A stretch of DNA of 64,000 bases, from positions 51,088-115,087 of the forward strand of contig NZ_KB891192.1 of the NCBI RefSeq assembly GCF_000373365.1. The letters run 5' to 3'. Within the stretch, counting starts at the first letter, position 1; every line of letters starts with the position of its first letter. The stretch is from Parafrankia discariae. GTDB lineage: Bacteria; Actinomycetota; Actinomycetes; Frankiales; Frankiaceae. The translations under genes and the position numbers were made by a program. Below are positions 18,087 through 26,161 of the stretch, in pieces. The notes under the pieces were generated by a model. That model was not told where the DNA came from. It saw nothing but the letters and a program-made list of their open reading frames with translations, and did no database searches.

Positions 18087-19622
18087 ATGAGCACGCATGA
18101 CTCGGCGTCGTCCGTCGGAGACAGCGCCCGCAGCCTGATCGCCCGGCGGATCTTCGGCGTGCTGGCGCTCGACCCCGCCGCGACCGCGCTGACCTTCGGT
18201 GACCGCACCTTTCCCTGGTCCTACTACGCCGACGCCATCACCGATCTGGACGCGCTGCTGGCCGAGTACCCGCGGGCCCGGCAGATCGGGATCGTGCTGC
18301 GCAACCGTCCCGGCCAGCTGTGCTCCGTGATCGCCACCATCGCCACCGGCCGGACGGTCGTGACGTTGAGCCCGCACCTCGGGGACACCGGCCTGGCCGA
18401 GGACATCGTCGATCTGGCACCCGACGTGGTGGTCGCCGATGAGGAGGACTGGGCCCGCGCCGCGATGGTCGAGGCCACGGCGGCTGTCGGCGCGATCGCG
18501 CTGTGCACCGGCCCCGGCCGGGCGTTCGTCCGGCACCCGATGCCGGCCCCGTCGTCCCCCGCGTACAAGCCCGCCGCCGACGTCGCCGTCCTCATGATGA
18601 CCAGCGGCACCACCGGCCGGCCCAAGCGCGTCGAGCTCACCTACCAGCGGATGGCCGCGGCGTTCCGCGCCGCGGGAACCCCCGTCGACGAGGGCCGGGA
18701 GCTTCGCCTGCACCGGCGGACCGCCATCCTCTGGGCTTCGCTCGCCCACATCAGCGGCCTCTACTTCGCGATCGCCCACGCGATGGAGGGCAGGAGCATC
18801 GCCCTGCTCGAGAAGTTCGAGGTCCAGGCCTGGGCCGAGCTCGTCCGCCGCCACCGGCCGGGCTATGTCCGCCTCGCCCCGACCGCCATGCGCATGGTGC
18901 TCAACGCCGACCTGCCTCGGGACGTCTTCGAGAACGTCTTCGCCGTCGGTTCGGGGACCGCGCCCCTGCCCGCCGAACTCGCCGACGCCTTCGAAGACCG
19001 CTACGGGGTCCCGGTCCTCGGCACCTACGGCGCCACCGAGTTCGCCGGCGCGATCGCCGGCTGGACCATCGACGACAAGCGGGAATGGGGCACTCGCAAG
19101 CGAGGCAGCGTCGGGCGCGCGTACGACGGCATCGACCTGCGGGTGGTGGATCGCGACAGCGCGACGGTTCTCGCGCCGGGCGTGGTCGGGCTGCTCGAGG
19201 CGCGCGGGGGACAACTGTCCGACGACGGTGGTGCCTGGATCCGCACCACCGACCTGGCCTCGATCGACGACGACGGCTTCCTGTTCATCCACGGCCGGGC
19301 CGACGACGCGATCAGCCGCGGCGGCTTCAAGATCCCGCCGAGCGTGATCGAGGAGGCCCTGGCCCAGCACCCGGCGGTCGACGAGGCCTCGGCCGTGGGG
19401 CTCGCCGACCCGCGGCTGGGTGAGGTCCCGGTGGTCGCGGTCACGCTGAGCGCGCCCGCGACGGAGGCGGAGCTGATGGAGTTCCTCTCGGCCCGGTTGA
19501 CGCGCTACCAGCGGCCGGTCGACCTCGCGATCGTCGACGCGCTGCCGCGTACCCCGTCGCTGAAGGTGAGCCGCGCCCTCGTCCGGGAACAGATCTTCGC
19601 CCGCCGGCCCACCGCGACCTGA
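18087..19622 (+). CDS. Acyl-CoA ligase / AMP-dependent synthetase
   Basis: 511 aa ANL-superfamily enzyme. P-loop MTSGTTGRPK (171-180), the GTYGATEF motif, TTDLASIDDDGFLFIHGRADD with the hinge Asp, and the C-terminal lysine region PSLKVSRALV. It activates a carboxylic acid to its CoA thioester through an acyl-adenylate, and would be the entry step for the pathway encoded around it. ATG 18087 is preceded by GGAAAGG. The substrate pocket cannot be read; the enzyme is slightly short for long-chain ligases. Followed at 114 bp by the dehydratase gene. Confidence 0.92.
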   Translation: MSTHDSASSVGDSARSLIARRIFGVLALDPAATALTFGDRTFPWSYYADAITDLDALLAEYPRARQIGIVLRNRPGQLCSVIATIATGRTVVTLSPHLGDTGLAEDIVDLAPDVVVADEEDWARAAMVEATAAVGAIALCTGPGRAFVRHPMPAPSSPAYKPAADVAVLMMTSGTTGRPKRVELTYQRMAAAFRAAGTPVDEGRELRLHRRTAILWASLAHISGLYFAIAHAMEGRSIALLEKFEVQAWAELVRRHRPGYVRLAPTAMRMVLNADLPRDVFENVFAVGSGTAPLPAELADAFEDRYGVPVLGTYGATEFAGAIAGWTIDDKREWGTRKRGSVGRAYDGIDLRVVDRDSATVLAPGVVGLLEARGGQLSDDGGAWIRTTDLASIDDDGFLFIHGRADDAISRGGFKIPPSVIEEALAQHPAVDEASAVGLADPRLGEVPVVAVTLSAPATEAELMEFLSARLTRYQRPVDLAIVDALPRTPSLKVSRALVREQIFARRPTAT

Positions 19623-19736
19623 CAGGCGCGCCGGGGCCACAACGGCGGCCGCGACGACGCCGCGCACCTCGACGGGCGCGACGGGCGCGGGAGCTCGAGG
19701 ACTCGACCGACGCGACGGGAGAAGAGGAGAACGGGT

Positions 19737-20975
19737 ATGACCACACAGCAGACCTCGGCCTACGGCGTCCTCACCGACGAGGCGTTCGAACGGGCGCGGC
19801 GACGGACCGGGGTGCCGCAGCGCCTGCGCCCGCCGCACATCACCGAGGTGCACGTCGACGCCACCCGCCATTTCGCCTACGGCTACGGCGACGACAACCC
19901 GCTCTACTGCGAGCGCGACTACGGCCGCACCACCCGCTGGGGCGGGCTGATCGCTCCCCCGAACTTCCTCTACTGCATGGGCGAGAACGCCGCACCGGAC
20001 CCGACGCCGGAGCAGAAGCAGCTACTGAAGGGCGACCCCTTCGCCGGCCTGGGCTCGTACCAGGCGGCCATGGAGTTCGAGTACTACCGGCCGCTGCGGG
20101 CCGGCGACCTGTGCCGGATGATCCGGGCGCAGGTCGGCGTCCAGGACAAGCGGAGCAGCTTCGGAGGCCGGTCGGCTCACGTGACCAACGACTTCCTGTT
20201 CGCCAACGGCGCGGGTGAGATCGTGGCCGTCCAGCGGGGCACCTGGATCAACGCCGAACGCCACACCAGCCGGCAGCGGTCGTCGGCCAAGCCACCGGTC
20301 GACTTCTCGCCCTACTCCGACTCCCAGCTCGCCGAGATCGACGCGGCCTACGACCGCGAGACCCGTCGCGGCGCCGTGACCCGCTATTTCGAGGACGTCG
20401 AGATCGGCGAGGAGATCCAGCCGCGGGTCAAGGGCCCGCTCGTCGTCACCGACATCGTCGTCTGGCACGTCGGCTGGGGCATGCAGCTCACCCCGCCCGG
20501 CGCGTACGGGATCTCACGCAGGATCCGCAGGAAGGCGCCGGGGCTGTACCCGCCGAACTCCCGCAACATCCCCGACACCGTGCAGCGACTGCACTGGGAG
20601 CCCGAGCGCGCCGCCGAACTCGGGCTGCCGATGAGCTACGACTACGGCGCCATGCGGGAGACCTGGCTGACGCACGCACTGACCGACTGGATGGGCGACG
20701 ACGGCTGGCTGTTCAGGCTGCGCTGCGAACACCGCCGGTTCAACTACGTCGGCGACACCACCTGGGTGCGCGGGCGGGTCGTCGACAAGGTGCAGGTGGA
20801 CGGCCGCAACGAGGTGCACCTCGAGCTGAGCTGCCAGAACCAGCGCGGTGAGACGACGACGCCGGGGACGGCCGTCGTGCTGCTGCCGACCCGCGAGGCC
20901 CCGGTCACGCTCCCCGCACCTCCGGCCGACACGCTCGACGAGCTCCTCGAGGTCGAGATCGCCCGGCTCGCGTGA
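19737..20975 (+). CDS. FAS1-like/MaoC double-hotdog acyl-CoA dehydratase
   Basis: 412 aa. The N-terminal half is a FAS1-type MaoC dehydratase domain (HFAYGYGDDNPLYCERDYGRTTRWGG, then APPNFLY). The C-terminal half (from about 200: RYFEDVEIGEEIQPRVKGPLVVTDIVVWH) is a second hotdog fold. Such double-hotdog proteins hydrate enoyl-CoAs in actinobacterial steroid and fatty-acid catabolism. Which half carries the catalytic Asp/His is not certain: the D-N-P-L-Y segment is in the first half. The ribosome site GAGGAG precedes ATG 19737. Lies between the ligase and two acyl-CoA dehydrogenases on the same strand. Confidence 0.88.
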   Translation: MTTQQTSAYGVLTDEAFERARRRTGVPQRLRPPHITEVHVDATRHFAYGYGDDNPLYCERDYGRTTRWGGLIAPPNFLYCMGENAAPDPTPEQKQLLKGDPFAGLGSYQAAMEFEYYRPLRAGDLCRMIRAQVGVQDKRSSFGGRSAHVTNDFLFANGAGEIVAVQRGTWINAERHTSRQRSSAKPPVDFSPYSDSQLAEIDAAYDRETRRGAVTRYFEDVEIGEEIQPRVKGPLVVTDIVVWHVGWGMQLTPPGAYGISRRIRRKAPGLYPPNSRNIPDTVQRLHWEPERAAELGLPMSYDYGAMRETWLTHALTDWMGDDGWLFRLRCEHRRFNYVGDTTWVRGRVVDKVQVDGRNEVHLELSCQNQRGETTTPGTAVVLLPTREAPVTLPAPPADTLDELLEVEIARLA

Positions 20976-21029
20976 GCGGCTGGATCCCTCCCCTGGGTCT
21001 GCGTCACCAGGTCCCCTTGCCAGCGAAGA

Positions 21030-21056
21030 CTAATAATTAGATTATCTGTCTATATC
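21030..21056 (+). promoter_or_regulatory. AT-rich island with palindrome before acyl-CoA dehydrogenase
   Basis: CTAATAATTAG (21030-21040) is a palindrome with 5-bp arms around a central A. ATTATCTGTCTATATC follows, ending about 60 bp upstream of the GTG start at 21119. Likely a promoter/operator for the dehydrogenase genes, matching the pattern of AT islands at other operons of the island. Confidence 0.45.
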
Positions 21057-21118
21057 GCGCACGTCGCCGCCTCCCGTGACGGTCCGGCGCGTCCAGCGAC
21101 GAGGAGGGCGACTGCCCA

Positions 21119-22258
21119 GTGGACTTCGAACTCACCGAGGAGCAGGCGATGCTCCGCGAGGTGTCTCGAACGATGCTGTCCACCCACTGCCCTCCCGCCC
21201 GGGTGCGTTCGCTCGTCGGCTCCGGCGGCGACCTCGACGACAAGCTGTGGCAGCACGGCGTGGAGCTCGGCTGGACCGGCCTCGCGGCGCCCGAACAGCT
21301 GGGCGGCTCCGCCCAGGGGCTGGTCGAGCTGAGCCTGGTCGCCGAGGAGATCGGCCGCGCGGTCGCCCCCGGCCCGGTCGTCGAGACCGCGCTGGTGGCG
21401 CTCACCGCGGCCCGGTCCGGACACCCCGAGCTCGGCCCGGTGGCGGCCGCGCTGGCCAACGGCCAGGCGCGGGCCAGCCTCGCCCACCACGGCACGGTGC
21501 GCGCGGTACGCGACGGCGACGCACTGGTTCTCGACGGCCACGTGACGGCGGTCCAGGCCGCCGCGGCCGTCGACTGGCTGCTCGTGACCGCCTCGACGGA
21601 CGACGGTCCCGCCGCCGTCCTGGTGCCGACGCCGCCCGGCGGCACCCGCCGCCGCCGCACGCTCGACGAGACGCGCGGCTGGTACGACGTGGCTCTCACC
21701 GGCATCCGGGTACCCGCGACCCACGTCGCCGCGAGCGGGCCCGCGCAGGTGCGGTGGCTGGTGGCCGCGGCAGGCGTCCTCACCGCCGCGGACGCCCTCG
21801 GCGCCGGGGAACGGCTGCTCGAGATGACCGTCGAGCACGTTCTGGTGCGCGAGCAGTTCGGCCGGCCACTCGGAAGCTTCCAGTCGGTCAAGCACAAGGT
21901 CACGGACATGCTCACGCTCGTCAAGGGCGCCCGCGCCGCGACCTACTACGCCGCGATGACGCTGGACGCCGGGACCGACGACGGTGATCTGGCAGCGAGC
22001 GCGGCCAAGGCGTTCACCGCCGAGGGGATGAGCGCACTCGCCGGCGAGGCGCTCCAGGCGCACGGCGGCATCGGCTTCACCTGGGAGCACGACCTGCACC
22101 TGTACCTGCGCCGGGTGAAGGTCGACGAGGTGCTGTTCGGCGCACCCGCCGAGCACTACGAGCGGGTGGTCTCGCTGCTGGCGCAGGCCCGCGGCGTCGA
22201 GGTCGGATCCGCCCCCGACCGGCGGCCGGCCGGGGACCGGTCACACCTCGGCACCTGA
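21119..22258 (+). CDS. Acyl-CoA dehydrogenase (FadE type)
   Basis: 379 aa. N-terminal helices (FELTEEQAMLREVSRTML), middle beta-domain, and a C-terminal four-helix bundle with VREQFGRPLGSFQSVKHK and QAHGGIGFTWEHDLHLYLRR. The usual YEGT end motif is replaced by LFGAP, as in the actinobacterial FadE subunits that form alpha2beta2 complexes with a partner. It oxidises acyl-CoA to enoyl-CoA with FAD. The next gene downstream, also an ACAD, is the obvious partner candidate. Starts at GTG 21119. Confidence 0.92.
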   Translation: MDFELTEEQAMLREVSRTMLSTHCPPARVRSLVGSGGDLDDKLWQHGVELGWTGLAAPEQLGGSAQGLVELSLVAEEIGRAVAPGPVVETALVALTAARSGHPELGPVAAALANGQARASLAHHGTVRAVRDGDALVLDGHVTAVQAAAAVDWLLVTASTDDGPAAVLVPTPPGGTRRRRTLDETRGWYDVALTGIRVPATHVAASGPAQVRWLVAAAGVLTAADALGAGERLLEMTVEHVLVREQFGRPLGSFQSVKHKVTDMLTLVKGARAATYYAAMTLDAGTDDGDLAASAAKAFTAEGMSALAGEALQAHGGIGFTWEHDLHLYLRRVKVDEVLFGAPAEHYERVVSLLAQARGVEVGSAPDRRPAGDRSHLGT

Positions 22259-22398
22259 AGCGACCTCCCTGCGGCCCGGACCCGCCGCGAACCTGCCCGC
22301 CGCCGTCGGCCCCGCCAGCCGTCGGGAGCGGGTCATCCGAATTCCAGGGCCTCGATATTCCAGGGCCTCGACGGCCTCGACCGACCGCGGAGCGACGC

Positions 22399-23700
22399 AT
22401 GTGGGATTTCTCGACCGAGCCTGAGTTCCAGGAGAAGCTGGACTGGATGGCACGATTCGTCCGCGAGGAGTGCGAACCCCTCGACCTGCTCTTCCCGCAC
22501 GGGGGCGATCCGTACGACGTCCACAACAAGGCGTCGCGGGCCATCCTGAAGCCGCTGCAGGCGCAGGTTCGCGAGCAGGGGCTGTGGGCCTGTCACCTGG
22601 GACCGGAGCTGGGCGGCCACGGCTTCGGCCAGATGAAGCTCGCGCTGATGAACGAGATCCTCGGCCGCTCCTACTGGGCGCCCACCGTCTTCGGCACGGC
22701 GGCTCCCGACACCGGTAACGCCGAGATCCTCGCGATGTTCGGCACGCCGGAGCAGAAGCAGCGCTACCTGCAGCCGCTGCTCGACGGCGAGATCGTCTCC
22801 TGCTTCTCGATGACCGAGCCGCAGGGTGGCGCCGACCCCAAGGAGTTCGCCTGCACGGCGACCCGGGACGGCGACGAATGGGTCATCGAGGGCGAGAAGT
22901 GGTTCTCCTCGAACGCCCGCTACGCGGCTTTTTTGATCGTCATGGCGGTCACCGACCTCGACGCCGCCCCGCACCGGCGGATGTCCATGCTCGTGGTGCC
23001 CGCCGAGACGCCCGGCATCGAGATCCTGCGCAACGTCGGCACCATCAACGAGCGGGACGACTTCGACGAGGGCATCCACGGCTACATCCGCTACAACCGG
23101 GTGCGGGTCCCGTTGGACGCCATGCTCGGCGCGCCGGGCGAGGGCTTCAAGGTCGCCCAGGCCCGGCTCGGCGGCGGCCGCGTCCACCACGCCATGCGGG
23201 TCGTGGGCAAGTGCCAGCGGGCCTTCGACATGCTGTGCGAGCGGGCGCTGTCGCGGCACACGCAGGGCAAGGTCCTCGCCGAGCACCAGTTCGTGCAGGG
23301 CTTCGTCGCCGACTCGGCGATCCAGCTCCAGCAGTTCCGGCTGCTCGTCCTGCAGACGGCGTGGATCATCGACAACCAGCCGCACGGGGCGGCCCGCACC
23401 CACATCGCGATGTGCAAGGTCGCCCTGGCGCAGGTACAGCACGACATCATCCAGCGGGCACTGCACCTGCACGGCTCGCTGGGCACCACCCACGAAACCC
23501 CGCTCGGCGCCTGGTGGGCCGGCGTGCCGCAGCTCGCCCTCGCCGACGGGCCCACCGAGGTGCACAAGGCCACCGTCGCCAAGCAGGTCCTGAAGGGCTA
23601 CCGCCCGGCGCCCGGCCTCTTCCCCACCGAGCACCTGCCGACCCGGCGCGCCGCCGCCCGCGAGCGGTATGCGGACGTTCTCCAGGAATTCGGACTGTGA
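22399..23700 (+). CDS. Acyl-CoA dehydrogenase (ACAD10/11-like)
   Basis: 433 aa. Contains CFSMTEPQGGADPKEF, GEKWFSSNARYAAFLIVMA, GRVHHAMRVVGKCQRAFDMLCERA and the C-terminal ADGPTEVHKATVAKQVLKG. The C-terminal pattern is that of ACAD10/11-type dehydrogenases, which act on long or hydroxylated acyl-CoAs. ATG 22399; the 140 bp upstream contains a duplicated TTCCAGGGCCTCGA. The stop overlaps the following SDR start by 4 bp. Confidence 0.92.
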   Translation: MWDFSTEPEFQEKLDWMARFVREECEPLDLLFPHGGDPYDVHNKASRAILKPLQAQVREQGLWACHLGPELGGHGFGQMKLALMNEILGRSYWAPTVFGTAAPDTGNAEILAMFGTPEQKQRYLQPLLDGEIVSCFSMTEPQGGADPKEFACTATRDGDEWVIEGEKWFSSNARYAAFLIVMAVTDLDAAPHRRMSMLVVPAETPGIEILRNVGTINERDDFDEGIHGYIRYNRVRVPLDAMLGAPGEGFKVAQARLGGGRVHHAMRVVGKCQRAFDMLCERALSRHTQGKVLAEHQFVQGFVADSAIQLQQFRLLVLQTAWIIDNQPHGAARTHIAMCKVALAQVQHDIIQRALHLHGSLGTTHETPLGAWWAGVPQLALADGPTEVHKATVAKQVLKGYRPAPGLFPTEHLPTRRAAARERYADVLQEFGL

Positions 23701-24461
23701 CCAGCGCCGACGGCCAACCCGCCGACCTGTTCGACCTCACCGGCAAGATCGTCCTGGTCACCGGCGGCAGCCGGGGCCTCGGCCGGGAGATGGTGCTGGC
23801 CTTCGCCCGCGCCGGCGCCGACGTGGTGATCGCCAGCCGCAAGCTCGACAGCTGCGAGCAGCTGGCGGCGCAGGTCGAGGCGCTCGGCCGGAAAGCCCTG
23901 CCGGTCGCCGCCCATGTCGGGCGCTGGGACGAGTGCGACAGCCTCGTCGAACGGGCCTACAGCCATTTCGGCCGGGTCGACGTCCTCGTCAACAACGCCG
24001 GCATGTCGCCGCTGGCGCCGTCCTCGGCGCTGACCTCCGAGGACCTCTTCGACAAGGTGATCGGGGTTAACTTCAAGGGCCCGTTCCGGCTGAGCTCGCT
24101 GATCGGACAGCGGATGCACGACGGCGACGGGGGCTCCATCATCAACATCTCGTCCAGCGGCGCGCTGTTCCCGTCCCCCCGGTTCGGGCCGTACGCCGGC
24201 GCGAAGGCGGCGCTCAACGCGCTGACCACCGTGCTCGCCCTGGAGTTCGCGCCCAACGTCCGGGTGAACACCATCTCCGCGGGGCCGTTTCTCACCGACA
24301 TCTCCAAGCACTGGCCCGACGAGAGCAAGCGGACGTGGAAGAACGCGGCCGGCCGCGCCGGGAACCCGGAGGAGATCGCCACCACCGCGCTCTACCTGGC
24401 CTCCCCGGCCTCGAGCTACACCACCGGATCACTCATCCGGGTCGACGGCGGACTGCGCTGA
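23697..24461 (+). CDS. Short-chain dehydrogenase/reductase
   Basis: 254 aa. TGGSRGLG near residue 21, NNAGMSPLAPS, catalytic ISSSG and YAGAK, then NTISAGPFLTDI and the C-terminal TGSLIRVDGGLR. Classical SDR of the gluconate or 3-oxoacyl reductase style. GTG 23697 forms a GTGA overlap with the ACAD stop, so the two are translationally coupled and the SDR may oxidise the hydroxy product of the same route. Confidence 0.92.
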   Translation: MTSADGQPADLFDLTGKIVLVTGGSRGLGREMVLAFARAGADVVIASRKLDSCEQLAAQVEALGRKALPVAAHVGRWDECDSLVERAYSHFGRVDVLVNNAGMSPLAPSSALTSEDLFDKVIGVNFKGPFRLSSLIGQRMHDGDGGSIINISSSGALFPSPRFGPYAGAKAALNALTTVLALEFAPNVRVNTISAGPFLTDISKHWPDESKRTWKNAAGRAGNPEEIATTALYLASPASSYTTGSLIRVDGGLR

Positions 24462-24720
24462 CCCCGGCACCTCCCCCGAGCCGCACCTCTCGCCTGTGCC
24501 CTGCCCCGCACTCGTGCCCCGCCCATCGTCCGCGCCTCGCCCTCCGCCGGGCTCCGGCCCCGCTCCCGCCGCGGGCCCCTGCCGGACGCTCACCGGGCTC
24601 CCCCGTCCTGCCGCCCACCTGCGGACCAGGACCTCCAGGAGCGCGCTCACCCACCCGGCCGGAGCACCGATCGCACCCGAACGCACAGGTCACGAGCGGA
24701 ACGACCAGAAACGGGTCACC
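24462..24720. other. Intergenic region, nothing recognised
   Basis: Pro-rich-looking frames here are composition artefacts (cctc/cccg runs) with no ribosome sites or similarity. A terminator for the SDR operon would be expected, but no strong stem is seen. Confidence 0.5.
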
Positions 24721-24773
24721 TAGTTAGATCATTGACAAAATCTAGCCGGTGGCCTACTAATCTAGTTCAATCA
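24721..24773 (+). promoter_or_regulatory. Promoter of the ABC importer operon with operator half-site
   Basis: TTGACA (24732-24737), 17-bp spacer, TACTAA (24755-24760): the best sigma-70-type promoter in the window. TAGTTAG at 24721-24727 precedes it, and TAGTTCAATCA at 24763-24773 lies at the expected start site. The same 11-mer occurs at 55677-55687, upstream of the aldehyde dehydrogenase. The start codon of the binding protein is about 80 bp downstream. Confidence 0.7.
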
Positions 24774-24851
24774 TCTACCTGCTTGCTTCTCGGGCGGGCT
24801 GATCACTGGCGCGGGTGCACGGTCGCCCGCCTTACAGGAGCGGGACGACAC

Positions 24852-26126
24852 ATGATCCACATGGAACACAGACTCGCGACCCGGGCGACCCGCCGCGGGG
24901 CGGTGGCTGCCCTCGCCGCGGCGACGCTGCTCGGCGTGGCGGCCTGCGGGAGCGACAGCGGGTCGGACAGCGGTGGCTCGGGCCCGACCACCGCCAGCAC
25001 CGCCATTCCCGCCGCCCTCGCGAGCTACTTCCCGGGCAAGGCCGCCAGCGGCGACCCGGTGAAGATCGGATTACTGAACACCGAGGGCGGTCCCGCGTTG
25101 TCCGACCCCGAGATCGGCGACGCCGCCGTCGCGGCGGCCGAGTACGCCAACGCCCATCTGGGCGGCATCGCCGGGCACCCGATCGAGATCGACCGCTGCG
25201 GGATCCTCGAGGACGTCGCCTCGTCGGTCAAGTGCGCGAACCAGATGGTCGAGGACAAGGTCGCGGCCGTCGTGGTCACCACGACCGGCTTCGGTGAGTC
25301 CATCGTGCCGATCATCACCAAGGCCGGCATCCCGTACGTGTCGGTGGCCGGGGCGAGCAGCGGCGAGTTCACCAGCAAGAACGCCTTCATGTGGACGGGC
25401 GGCTTCGCCGCGACCCTGTCCGCGATGGCCACGTACTCGGCCGAGCAGGGCTACAAGAAGGTCGCCGCCTTCGTGACCGACGTGCCGGCCGCGACCGGCG
25501 GGGCGGCCAAGATCGGCGTCCCCGCGTTCAAGGCGGCCGGGGTCGAGTTCACGGTCGTGCCGGTCACACCCGGCACGGCGGACGCGACGCCCCAGGTGAC
25601 CAGTGGCCTCGCCGGCAAGCCGGACGCCGCGATCCTGATCTTCAACTCCACCGGCTGCACGACGGCGCTGCAGGCGCTCAGCGTGGTCAACCCGACCATT
25701 CCCAAGCTGGGCATCACCGGCTGCCTCGACCCGGCGACGGTCGACGCCGTGGGCGACGCGATCGAAGGTGCCAAAATCTTCGGCGTCTCCTCGGTCGAGA
25801 CCGACGATCCCGAGGCGCAGCTCTACCGGACCGTGATGGCCAAGTACGCGCCCAAGGCGTCGATCTCGGGCTACACGCCGGTCGGTTACCAGGGAATGCT
25901 CGGCCTGATCCGGGCCACCGCCGACCTGACCGGCTCCGTCACCAGCGGCTCGATCCTCGCCGCCCTCGCGCAGGCCAAGGACGTCCCGCTGCCGGCCGGT
26001 ACCGGCATCACCTTCACCTGCGACGGCAAGCAGCTTCCCGGCCTGACCACGGTCTGCTCCGCGGGCGAGATCGTCCTGACGGTGAAGGACGGCAAGGGCA
26101 CGCAGCCCGAGACCGTCGACAACTGA
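24852..26126 (+). CDS. Branched-chain-type ABC transporter substrate-binding lipoprotein
   Basis: 424 aa periplasmic-binding-protein fold type I (LivJ/LivK-like). An Arg-rich signal peptide ends in a lipobox LGVAAC, so C32 is the lipidated residue, followed by a Ser/Gly/Asp linker. Typical blocks are KIGLLNTEGGP, EYANAHLGGIAGHPIEI and DPATVDAVGDAIEG. It captures the substrate outside the membrane for the fused LivHMG protein. AGGAG lies 12 bases before ATG 24852. In catabolic clusters such binding proteins carry aromatic or other carboxylates rather than amino acids; the ligand here is unknown. Confidence 0.92.
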   Translation: MIHMEHRLATRATRRGAVAALAAATLLGVAACGSDSGSDSGGSGPTTASTAIPAALASYFPGKAASGDPVKIGLLNTEGGPALSDPEIGDAAVAAAEYANAHLGGIAGHPIEIDRCGILEDVASSVKCANQMVEDKVAAVVVTTTGFGESIVPIITKAGIPYVSVAGASSGEFTSKNAFMWTGGFAATLSAMATYSAEQGYKKVAAFVTDVPAATGGAAKIGVPAFKAAGVEFTVVPVTPGTADATPQVTSGLAGKPDAAILIFNSTGCTTALQALSVVNPTIPKLGITGCLDPATVDAVGDAIEGAKIFGVSSVETDDPEAQLYRTVMAKYAPKASISGYTPVGYQGMLGLIRATADLTGSVTSGSILAALAQAKDVPLPAGTGITFTCDGKQLPGLTTVCSAGEIVLTVKDGKGTQPETVDN

Positions 26127-26161
26127 GTCCAGGCCTCATCCAGAAGGGCGGCCGCACCGGC

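Noticed and set aside
24462..24731. Proline-rich small genes in the region before the ABC importer
   Set aside because: Frames are short, lack ribosome sites and reflect the C-rich composition.
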